Shown here: piece by piece, positions 1-11,500 of the stretch
Position numbering within the stretch: the first letter of the stretch is position 1
Layout of the letters: each line of letters begins with the position of its first letter
Source of the DNA: Parasponia andersonii
Taxonomy: Eukaryota; Streptophyta; Magnoliopsida; Rosales; Cannabaceae
Reading direction: 5' to 3'
DNA length: 64,000 nucleotides
Assembly: GCA_002914805.1 (NCBI GenBank)
Contig: JXTB01000077.1
Span: 770,656 to 834,655, forward strand
Notes under the pieces: model-generated
What the model was told of the DNA's origin: nothing
The model's input: only the letters and a program-made list of their open reading frames with translations
The model's database searches: none
Position numbers and translations under genes: made by a program

Positions 1-128
1 TCTGACGTGAATAAAGTTTTTCCTGTATTTGTTGACAGCAAATTTTTAAAATAATTAGAGTTAGCACTAAGTAGAAGAGAGAGAAATTGAGATCTGACTC
101 GACTATCTTAATCTTCTACTTGCAACAG

Positions 129-2010
129 GTACTAGGCACTGATGAATTAAATGCTTATCTGAACAAGTACCGTATGGAGTTGGACCCACACCTTGCAGCC
201 CTTGTTGGGAGGTTAGTATTATCACAAGGGTCCTCATCTTTTCTTTTCCTTCCTCCCATCAAAGAAGGATTATTATTGTCTCCCTCTCTCTTTCTCTCTC
301 GCTCTCTCTCTCTTTTTCTGTTGTTGTTGAGTTGGTTATTATTACTACTATTATTCTTTGGACTTTGGATAAGAAACTAAATTTGTATCAAAAAGATGAT
401 TAATACAAGAGAAGAGTGGATAGAAAATTCACCAGAAGAGAAAATGTGCAAAAGGGACTTCGATCCCTGACCAAGACAGAAAAGGAAACACTATTAAATT
501 CTTTTATTGTCATGTGACAAAATTGGTTCTTGTTGTCATGTTGAACTTCAGTTTACATACATTTTTCATATTTGTACAGGCACAGCCGGAAACCTTGGAC
601 AAAGTTCATGAATGTTGAGAATCACCATTTGGCAGTACCTGAGGTAAAATGCGTACTTGAGAATCACCATTTTTCATATTTTGTAGCTTCGGCATTTTTT
701 GATTTCCTTACCTGTGGTTTCTTCTTGAAGGCTATTGACTTTGTGGACATCCTACTTCGATATGATCATCAGGATAGGCCAACTGCTAAAGAAGCAATGG
801 TAAAGTTCTCTTTCTATAGCAGATGTCTCACACTTGTTATGATTGTATGGTTTAGTTGAATGGTCAACTGGACAGTTACTATCTTTGGTGTTAACTGTAT
901 GTCAGATTATGTCATTTGATTCTCTAAACCAAGTACCAAGGTGATATTTGGTTGAAAGAGAAGTTGGAATAGAAATAGGGTTACAATATAGATCTACGAA
1001 AGGAATTGATGAAGGATCTGGCACTAATTTACGTACCTGTGTTAGGCATAAATATAGAAACTAACTATATGTTATTTACTTTTGAGTAACTAGTTTTAAG
1101 TTTCCTTTAATGTCAATTTATTCATTCTAGTCTACTTATTATATGATATGTTATCAAAGAATTCAGACCCAAAATAGAATTTGTTTGACATTTGTTTGTT
1201 TCTCTGTAATTCTTCTATTTCTCTTCTTTCTCTTCCCTTTTCTCCCTCTAGATCTACATCAAGAGTAGAATGACCATTTGAATTCAATTTCAATGTGGAT
1301 TCTTCTATTTCTCTCCTTTCTCTTCTCTTTTCTCCCTCTAGTTCTACATCAAGAGTAGAATGACCATTTGAATTCAATTTCAATGTGGTTGAACGTTAAA
1401 ATTACCTGAATCAGTATTATTATGTTTGGTTGGTTGTAAGAGTGAAATGAAATATTAACTATTTTGATCTGGAAACAATCCTTTAACTTTGATCGTTAGT
1501 GTTGCGTTGTATGATATATTAATATATATTTGAAGTGTCGATTTTATCGTGGTAACAGTTGTCATGCTATAGACAAAGGCAAATATGATAACTTGATTCA
1601 AAAAAATGATTGATGTCTTAGAAAATGATCTAAATGTTTTCAGTCTATAAAAAGACTTATGTATGAAAAATATATTATACATTGCACGTGACATAAATTG
1701 ACTCCTTTGAATGTCTCCCAACTATTTGGCATTGGAAGGAAGAACATCCCTTTGAGATGATTATAGACTATTTTAACTTTCAGTTACTGTGTAAAAACAG
1801 TGTTGGCTTTCCAATTACGTTGATTTACCATAAAAGTATTAAATCATTTGGGTCTTATGAATTGGATTAAATCAATTTATTGCTCTTAATCATCCATGCA
1901 AATATTCTGTTCTCTTAAAAGTGAGTTCTAGCATCATTTCTGCCATGCAGGCCCATCCTTACTTCTTACCTATTAGGAATGCAGAAAGCAGCAGAACTCT
2001 CACCCAGTAG
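129..2010 (+). CDS. Casein kinase 2 alpha subunit, C-terminal exons (5' part outside window)
   Basis: Four exons, 129-211, 580-643, 731-799 and 1951-2010, join in frame with GT-AG introns and end at TAG 2008-2010. They give 91 residues that match the C-lobe end of the CK2 catalytic subunit: [14 protein letters not shown], then HSRKPW, then [16 protein letters not shown], then AHPYF and a short tail. CK2 alpha is a constitutive Ser/Thr kinase that acts with beta subunits in nucleus and cytosol. The kinase active-site motifs lie upstream of the window, so activity cannot be judged. Residues around [13 protein letters not shown] look more diverged than typical plant CK2 alpha, which may mean a divergent paralogue. 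The first 128 bases are the end of an intron. The last intron (800-1950) contains a 90-bp tandem duplication. Family assignment is secure; which isoform is not. Confidence 0.9.
1209..1388. repeat. 90-bp tandem duplication in the last CK2 intron
   Basis: Two head-to-tail copies, 1209-1298 and 1299-1388, differ at only a few bases. Each runs from ATTCTTCTATTTCTCT to TTCAATTTCAATGTGG. The repeat lies wholly inside an intron. The open frame on the minus strand here is just the repeat read through twice and is not a gene. Confidence 0.9.
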
Positions 2011-3924
2011 GTTTCAATTCCAATTCCTTGTCAAGTGTCTATTCTGCCCTGAGTTTTTATCTTCTGGTGGCCGAGTTTGGATTTAGGATTGTCTTGTTTG
2101 GCTTGATGTAAGACTCTTATTTCATTTTTTTTTTGTTTTAATTTTTTTTTTTTAGATTCATGTAAAACTTGCAAGTCCATTTATTCGTGTGCCTCTAACT
2201 TTTGAATTACTTAGCTGATTCAAAGCAGGATTTGGTGTTTTCATTTCCCTTTCTCGGTCACATGCAACGTTGGCTTTTATACAAATGTAACACTTCATAC
2301 ACCACTTTGTTTGCCACACTTAATAATTCTGTCAATTAGATTGCATGGGTTGGTAAATCAAATCAGTGTGTGCTTAAAGTGTTAGTCTTTATGCAACTTT
2401 TTAGTTTCTCCTCAAGACTATAATGAACCGGGGTGATAAGATCGATACTTCTCTGTAAGGAAATTGCTAAATGGTATGGGTGGCGCTCACCCGATACTAA
2501 TATAATTATGAGATCTATATGTAAATTTTGCGGTAGCTTCAGTACATGGATTGGAGAAAGAAATAATATCGTTGTCAAAAAAACTATAGCTTAAAAACTA
2601 CGGTGGGAATGAGATAATGCAAATATTTTTGGTCTGTCATTATAATATTGAAAGGAATTGAAAAAAAGAAGCTTAAGGCCGTCGAAAGTCTGTTGCGAGA
2701 ACAACTATTTCTATGCTAAGCAGCAGTCGCTGTCAGCGATGAATTATTATTTACGTGAAAATCAATCATAATATAAATAGTATTGTAATCATAATATAAA
2801 AATGGTCTTTAAATCAGACGGTATACCTCCATTGTATTAGGGAGGTGTATTTTTGTTGAAGTGCGATCACAAATATGATAAGTAGCCGTTCAAATAAATT
2901 ATTTATCAGTTGACAAAATTTTCATGACTACCACATACAAACACTATCTGTTGTGTGAACTACAAATAATTGCAGCTTGAAATTCGTATTTTAAATATAT
3001 CTAATCGTTGTATACGATTCGTACCCGCGCAATGGATGACCTTTCGCCCTTTGTAAAAGAAATTAGAATGGCATAAATGTTTAAATTAATAACTTCACTT
3101 AAATAATAATATCATTCTAACTCGGACCAATGTGCTAAATTAATAACCTTGCTAAATGCATAAGACTTTGAAATTCCTTAGAGCCCAACAACAATATAAA
3201 TTAATAATTGATCAAATATGTAAAATAAATAATATATAAAATCTATAATATTAAGGAATTTTATTCCTGACAACTTTTATTTTCCCAATTTAAAACTCTA
3301 TTCCAAAATATGTATCTAAAGTCGTTATTTTTTTTTTTTTGTATTTAAACTAAACCCAACCTCATCCTTAATTTTTTGCAAAGTATGCACCACATTTGAC
3401 ACATTTTTTATTTCATTTAATGTTGCAGCAAGTAGTTCTAATTTGGCTAAAACAGTATACATGATATTGCGTTTTATATATTTTTTGAGCACATCCATTG
3501 TTTTATAATTAATATCTTATACATAAATCTATGTGAAAAAAAATGCATGCATGTACATATAATTAAAACATAAAACTCTTCTTAAATTAATAAATATTTA
3601 TTTATGATAAATAAATAACCTCTTTAAAATAATATTTATTCCTAATTCCAACAATATTAATTTATTGAGGTTTTATTTTATACCACATATTAATTGATAT
3701 ACTTGGGCACAAAACTAAAACATTAAAAAATCTGATAATTTTTTAATAACTTGAAATAGATCAGCCTATCTTGTAAATTCCCCTTTTGCAATGTATCATG
3801 TAGTAGCTACCAAGTGTTCTAGTTTGAATTTTCTACAAAATTTTAGACTTAAAGTACCAAAAATTAAAAAATCCCAAATAAGCCGAAATTTTTGAAAGTC
3901 TCGGATTGATATAGAAAAATAGTA

Positions 3925-4350
3925 TTGGTAAGAAATGGCCTTTTTACTAAGATGAATTTAAAAATGGTTATTTTTATACCTATTTAATAAATGACCGTTT
4001 ATAATTTTATTTTGATAAATAGTCATTTGTTAATTGATCTATTTTCTTATAAAGTAAATCAATTTTTTAAAAAGTAAATCAATTTCTTAAAAAATAAACC
4101 ATTTATTTAAATAAATCAATTGTCAAAAATAAATCAATATCTTTTGATATACTAAATAAAGTGAATCAATTTTTGCATAATCTAAATCAATTTTTGAAAA
4201 AATAAATCAATTTTTTAAAAATTAGATAAATATTTTGATATACTAAATATTAAAAATGATCATTTTTAAATATTTTCGAAATTCGATCAACTTTAACAGT
4301 ATTTGCAAAACAGCCATTTAGCAAACTATAATCCGAAATTCAGCCATTTG
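3925..4350 (+). repeat. AT-rich dispersed repeat, copy 1
   Basis: This block opens with an AAATGGCC-like motif and continues with a run of AAATCAATTTTT modules separated by TTTTGATATACTAAAT. It closes with several (A)GCCATTT motifs and a CGAAATTCAGCCATTT box. The same modules in the same order recur at 50725-51030, and diverged versions occur at about 6470-6900 and 7865-8165. I see no clear terminal inverted repeats or coding capacity, so the element class is unknown. Confidence 0.6.
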
Positions 4351-6593
4351 GTTAAATCACTTTTTAGAATTTGTTTAACAAAAATAACACTTTCAATAAT
4401 ATTTAGAAACATATCACTTTTTTCTTCAAAATTGGTATTTTGCAATGATATAACCAATTAGGTTACTTGAAGTAACCGATCTAGTTAATTGAAGTAAGTA
4501 TAGGTTTTAATTGGATTAGGCCGTTAGCCTTCAATAGTGCAAGACCAGGCTATTCCTCGCACGCACTATGTGGTCTTGGGTTAGGCCTAAAATTTAAGGC
4601 TCTAAACCCAGACACGACCCTAGCCCTTCAAGGGATTGGGCTTTCCCTTTTATAATATTTTCTTAAATACTATGCTTTTTATTAATGTTTTTTTTATATT
4701 TATTTTATAAGTGATAAAAGTCTCAAAACTCAACTTTTACACTAAATAATACTTTAAAGAATGTATTTTTCTAAAATTAATCAAGAAAATGTTGATTTTC
4801 TTAATTTTTTTTTCCAAATTAGAGCTGGCCATGTTGATGCCCAACAGGGCTAGGGATGAGCCTTATATATTATAAATGGGTTGGGCCTAGCCCAACCCTA
4901 TACTATAGAGAGTCGGGCCCGCACGACATAATCCACCTGACACTTATTACCTCAAATATCTCATCAATTAATAAAAATGATATTTTTTTAATTACTTTTA
5001 AAAGTAGCATTTTTCTAATTAAATCCAGAATTTTTCAAACAATTTCAAAATCCTAGATTTATCAATATTTTTGAAAAAATTACCATAAAAATAAAATTTC
5101 CTCTTCTAGTGTTAGGAAGAGACTTTTGGTCATGGATCTTCATTTTTTTGCAGTTTTCTTTGCTATAAAAATTAGCACTTTTCTTAACAAGTACTATCGT
5201 ATCTATGAAAGGTACTCCCAAAAATTTTAGAGTTCTAGTTTTGACTTGCCTCTTTAGTTGGGAAATGAAGATGACTAGAAGTAATTTTGGCTCAAGTGTT
5301 TTCTATGACTCTTTTCTATAATGATTCTTTTAAAGTCAGTAAAAAAAATGTTGACTCTTACTATAAATGTCACTATAGGACAAAGAAAGAATAAAAAATA
5401 CAAAAAAAAATCCAATTGAAAGCAAAATTTTCTTGAAAAATTTAATAAATACCCATTTTCTTAAGCATATATTCATAAATATTTATTTTTATTTTTACTT
5501 TCATAAATACCTATTTTCATACTTATTTTTAGAGAAATACAAACCTATATATAGAATGTATACTGTGATCTATATTTCATAAGTAAAAATTATATCTTAA
5601 AATCAATATACATTTCAAAATGTACCACATATACTTCAGACATGAAATGTATACAATAAAACATGTCTTTTTGAAACAAAATTTTAAAAAGAGTATTCGT
5701 AAATATGTGGCACAAAAATGGGTACTGGGTGCAAATTTCTTAATTTTTCCTTGGGTCTTCCCCCTTTTTTATTGGAAAATTGAAATAAATAGTAGTAATT
5801 TTGACTAAAATGACTTTTTTTTACAAATAATTTGAAAAATATATTTTCTAGTAGTGTTTTAGTGTTTTGTGAGCCTGTATGATGAATGATCATATAATTT
5901 TTGACTATTAATTAATTTTAGAAAAGACATAATTTTATCGTCATAAATTGTGTGATCACTCTTCGTACACTTTGTGACATGACTAAAAATGTCACTTCGG
6001 AAAAGATTACTAAAAGAAGTCATTTTGTTCTAAATTAGTGCACCAAGGTCCATTTCCCTTTTTGATTTGGTTCTTAAAGATTAGATCACTCGGAGTCTTG
6101 ACTTAGGAGCCCATTGAAGTAGTGGGCCTTATTGTTTTGCAACTTAGCTTTGGGAAATGGAGTAACTAAGAGTCGTTTTGGGCCCAAATTTCTGTAACTT
6201 TCTTTCAAAAAGGCATTTTTAGGTGTCATAAACTTTTTGACCGCCAACAAAATTTTGACGACGGTTATTATGATAATTTTAGAAGATTTTGAGATCGTAA
6301 AACTTTTGACTGCCTGTCAAAAAAATTTATGAAACTTCTGAAAATGAAATTTTGAAAAAATAAAAAAAAACAACTAGAGAAGAGGTAAATTTGGCCCAAA
6401 TTACTCCTTCCCATGTCCTTTTCCCTTTGACTTCTTAGCTAAATAGCGGAATTTCGAGTCATTATTTTAAAACATGGCTGTTTTCAAATACTATTAAAAA
6501 ATAACCAAATTTATCAAAAAAATATCGAAATAAATAAATTTTATAAAAAATATCAATATCAAAATTGATATATTTTTATATAAAGTTGATATA

Positions 6594-6835
6594 CTAATAA
6601 AAAAATTGATATAATATATATAATTGATATACAAATNAAATTATATGATTAAATTGTTGTATAAATATAAAATGACTAAAATAAATATCACTATACAATT
6701 ATATATATATATATTTATAGAAAGTTCTTATTAATATTTTTTTTATAATTATGCATATTTGTGCATACTAAACATATTAATATTTTACTAATAAAAAAAT
6801 TGATATAATATATATAATTGATATACAAATATAAA
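6594..6835. repeat. Duplicated AT-rich segment, two copies about 194 bp apart
   Basis: A segment of about 43 bp beginning CTAATAAAAAAATTGATATA occurs at 6594-6637 and again at 6788-6830. The single N at 6637 sits at the end of the first copy. It belongs to the diverged AT-rich repeat family also seen near 4000 and 50800. Confidence 0.65.
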
Positions 6836-7804
6836 ATTGATTTATTTTGCATAAAACTTACATACTAAGAATAGGTTGAAAAAAGGGCCATAATTTAAAA
6901 TCGATGTGAGAAAAGAACATTTTAATGAATACTCTTTCTAGTTAGCTTTCTCATGGGATTTGGACTTGGTAGGAGTGATTAAGAAATAGACGGATCTACG
7001 GAATATTTACTTTGTTGTAATCGTAATCAGAATAAATAAAAGGAAAAATGAATGAGAATAGAATATATGAATATAAGAATCATCATTTGTATTATATTAT
7101 TTATTTAAAATTATTAAGAAAGTAATCATATTCAGTAAAATACCATTCATGTGTGTACTTAACCAATGAAATATAATGAGAATGTGTTAAATTTACTAAA
7201 TTGTCGTTATAAAAGTATGTATATTTTAAAGTAAATAAATATTTAGAATTAAAAATATATTTTTTTATGTTAATAATAAAAAAAAGAAAACAATTATTTA
7301 TGGGTAATCACATACGAGTGTTGGTGGTGAAAGAATACCTGTTGTTTTCTCTCAAATTTGTGTGAGCCCCAAACATTTTCTCCTTTTTCATATTTTAATA
7401 ACATGTCAATGTGAATCATTACTCTATGTATAATTTCCATTACTATTTAGTGAACATGCTATAATAGTTTTAATTTTAATTTTTTTATTTAGCCAAGAAG
7501 ACGTTTTTTAGATCAGTTTTTCATAATGGGCCTTTTTTTTTTTTTGTTTTTAAGGATTTTCACAGGTATGTATTGTGACTACAAGCAATATTTGTGAGTA
7601 GGTCACAAGCATTGTGACTATCGATCTTCAATTTATGTGACTATTCATTTCTATCTTGGTAAGTAGTTATAAAAAAATCATTTCGGCCCGAGGTACCCAT
7701 ATTCGAATCCCAGAGTAATTTGGGCCAAAATGACTTTTTATGACTATTTTCTAGGATGATACTTTTAAGATAGGTATAAAAGTCAGAGTTTTTATAACAA
7801 ATAG

Positions 7805-7805
<1 letters not shown>

Positions 7806-7836
<31 letters not shown>
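7806..7836. repeat. (CT)n microsatellite
   Basis: About 15 uninterrupted CT units, followed by CCCAC. No gene lies next to it. Confidence 0.95.
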
Positions 7837-7838
<2 letters not shown>

Positions 7839-7896
7839 ACTTCGTTTTAAATAATTGCCACTGGTTTCATCTCTTTGCTAAATGGTCCTTATCAAC

Positions 7897-7960
7897 GTAT
7901 CAATTTAATTGATCAATAGTATATCGATGTATCAATTTAATTGGTCAATAGTATATCAAT
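7897..7960. repeat. 32-bp tandem repeat, two copies
   Basis: Copies at 7897-7928 and 7929-7960 both start GTATCAATTTAATTG and differ at only two bases (GATCAA versus GGTCAA, ATCGAT versus ATCAAT). A third partial unit starts at 7961. The block lies inside a diverged copy of the AT-rich dispersed repeat. Confidence 0.85.
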
Positions 7961-8435
7961 GTATCAGTTCTATGTGCCTGTGTATCAATTTTCTTGTTTT
8001 AAAAAAATGCCGAGTATGCATGATATACTATATGTCGAAGTTGATATACGACTATTTTTTTTTACTAAAATTAATATATTAATCATTTTGTTATCATATT
8101 CTAAAAATAGATATTTACTAAATAGCGGCCAAAAATTCGAGTATTTTGCTCGATGTTCCTAAAAGTTGATTTTTATGACCTATTATGTGGCTATTGCAAA
8201 TGATTATAACTTCAGGTCATTTTGGCAGGACTTTCAAAGATTATTCGGAGTCTAAAAGTTACATTTTGGAGTATTTAGATAAATTACTAAAATGTCATTT
8301 TTTTTAATTAAAAGAGGCATTTTTAATGAAGTATGAATTCATTAGTTTTTTCAAGAAAAATCTCCTTAAACTCTTACTTCAGGAGGTAAAAGTTATCCCA
8401 AATGGACCTTAATTACCAGAATATACCTTTAATGC

Positions 8436-8563
8436 CTGGTCTTCAATAAAATCATCCTAAAAATAGTCATAAAAATAAATTGTCATTTGGACCATCAAAT
8501 GTCTGGTCTTCAATAAAATCATCCTAAAAATAATCATAAAAATAAATTGTCATTTGGACCAAC
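8436..8563. repeat. 67-bp tandem duplication
   Basis: The first copy starts at 8436 with CTGGTCTTCAATAAAATC and the second at 8503. Both continue through CATCCTAAAAATA and end in TGTCATTTGGACCA. They are nearly identical, so the duplication is recent. No coding signal. Confidence 0.85.
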
Positions 8564-11500
8564 AAAAAGGAAGAAGAAAAAAAAAAAAAAAACTCATAAG
8601 ATTCGTCCATTTCACTTTCTCATGGATCAAAGCAGACAAAGCCGAATAAATGGTAAGTGCATACGTTTTCACGTCTTTGGAAATGTATCAATCAGCATAT
8701 GCAATTCCTTTATTTTAAGCTTTTTTTTTTCTATTTTTTTCTTTTTATAAATTGACATTGCAATATTTAATAATCTAAATTACATAGGCACCTAAAATGA
8801 ATTATTTTGAAATTTATATTTACTTCCCGAGCAATCGATTTCCATTTGGACAGCATGGATAATCAAATTGTACATATTCTAGAGGAAAGAAAAAAGGGCA
8901 AATTGTACATTAAGAAATTGCCACCTTTCAAGTTTGTTATATCGAGTTGTACTTATAAAACTGCCACTTTTTTAAGTTCGTTGCATATACATGTTAAGCT
9001 GTCACTTTTCAGTTCGTTATACGTACTTCATAAAGAGTAAATCATCACCTTTTTAGCTCATTTTTGCATGAATCATAGATAGTTTTAGCCGTTCTATAGT
9101 TGAATTTGATTTAATTAACAAAATTTGCCAAAATTAGAGATTCTTTCCAATGGAAAATCTCAATACACAAATCGCTTTACTACTTGCAATAATGAAGCAA
9201 AAAATGATTTTATTGTGTCGCTATCGCCGTCATTATCCTTGTCATTATTGTTGTCATTTTGCAGAAAGAAAATAAAAAGAATGTCTCTCTATGATCGTTA
9301 ATTTCCAATTACCTTTCACCCTCACATAAAGGACTAACAAAGTTGAGAATTTTATTGACACTACTAATTGTTTTATTTAGTTCTTTATTTATTTGACGTG
9401 TCGTTGAAACTGATCTAATAAAAAAAAAAAAGAAAAGAAAAATAGCAAATTATTATTATTATTATTTTTGCGATATTTGCATTTGTCGATAAGAGGCATT
9501 CTGTTGAAGTTATTGAATGCAAGCAGTTTTGCTTGCGCATGTAATGCATGCATGAAATTTTTTATACTCGAGTGTTTGACTTGAGATGAGAGATGGTTTT
9601 ATCTGAACTGGATTTTATAATAAATCCATATTTTCCTTACGCAGAGCAATACAAAAATGACTTAATTAATTTCCAAACCGCATCCACAGCTAAATTGACG
9701 CAATGAAACCTTTGTTTTTGGCAGAATACAATTTAATGAGAAGATGTGCAAGTTTAATATTAATATTGTCGGTGCGTATTGTCATTTTAGCTAGTTTTAA
9801 AATATCACTTGTCAACTCAATTTCCAAAAAAGAAAAAAAAATGACAACTCAATTACCTCTACATGTCATTGATCAAACTTTTTCCTTGGCGGGACTTTGG
9901 AGGGATAACGTCCAAAATATAGGAAAAGAAGAAAATGTATATTTCCGTAGCAAAATTCTTATGTGTTATTATTTACTAAGGTCACATTTGGTGCACCCAA
10001 TGAAGGATGAGTTGAGACTACTTAATTCTAATTTTTTGTTTGTCGTTTCATTTTTGGACGAATAATTTTTTAAAATTTTTTATTATTAAATTTATAGATA
10101 AATTGGCCTAAGATTCAAATTTCTCTCCTCTCCTCTCGGACACTCTAAAGAATCCTAGACCATGTTGGTAATTCCAAGCTTTAATCTTGCCGGTCCTTAT
10201 TTTAACATATTTTTCTTTATTCACTTAATTTATCAAATTTCTTTAAAAATTATATTTTGTATTTGAAAAATCTAATATTTTACTATTCATTTAGTATTCA
10301 TTCTTAAAATTATGCAAAAATAATAATTCTCATCAAATTAAATACTAGTATATATACTACACCAAACAACAGATGACAGTACCATCCATTATCCATTCTA
10401 ATCCATTCCCAAACAACAATTTTATGTTATCTCTAGTACTAAAGGTGCAAGTTGCATTTTAGTTTACCTACTATAATAGAAAAATACATCAGATTTTAGA
10501 CAAGAAGTTTATATATTAATAATAAGTCGTTTTGAATCTCAAATAATTGGTCAAAGAAGGCGAGAAAAAAAAAAAAAAGAGAATAATTAAGAAGAAGATA
10601 GATTTGACCTTCCAAACTCCAAAGACAGAGATCCTCAAACCCCACCAAGCAATGCAAAGTGAAAAGACATTTCATGATCTCCCCTTATAAATCCAAATAT
10701 AGTTAGATTTGAAGGTTTCTTCCTCTAGATTTCTTTTATATCTCTTTGATGGGTCCTCAGGCACTATACTACAATTCCATCTCACAAAATTTTAAAATAA
10801 CCAAAAAAAAAAAAACATTGCTTTTCCGTTCTGTCACTTCCTCCCCTAGCTCGTTACTATTTTCTATTCCCCACTTTTAACTGTTTCTTGAGCTATGGGC
10901 CTATGAGGGTCCTCTACTAACCTCCCCACATAATCCACCAACTTAAGGGATGTGTCCCAATGTTTTAAGGGTATCTCATCTATATCCAATTAGACGAAAT
11001 CCCATTCTCTTCTCAAGCGCGTGCTTCGCACTCCCAGCAATTGCAGAGGGTAAATTGTAGACAATTATCTTGGTTTTTCACTGGATTAATTTAGCCTAGA
11101 CTAATGCTGAAGTTCACGCACAAATACCTAAAGATGGGACAGAAGTGCAAATAATAATTGGAGACAAAGTTAAGACATATGAATCTCAACTTTACTTTTG
11201 TTGATGAAACATTTAGCATATAATCTGATATTGGGAACCGCCATAGAGGGGACCATCCACCAAATACAAACACTAGCATCTATAACCTTTTAGCTGTTAA
11301 TACACTTGCATTAATTTAGATCATAGTAGCATTAAGCTTTTTTTTTTTTTTTTTTTCCCCCTTTTTCTAAATAAGAGAGAGTTCTGTAACATAATTTACA
11401 AGAATAATGCATGGAAATCACACCCTCTTTATTTTAATGGGATTAAACTATATACAGACCCTTTTTTCTAGTTCTTAATTTTTATCACTTCTATTAATTG

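Noticed and set aside
1132..1383. 83-codon minus-strand frame with an internal repeat ([12 protein letters not shown])
   Set aside because: The peptide repeat is the 90-bp intronic tandem duplication read on the wrong strand.
9703..10065. 120-codon plus-strand frame in the AT-rich gap
   Set aside because: It contains an A-run-encoded Lys stretch and no recognisable domain; composition suggests chance.
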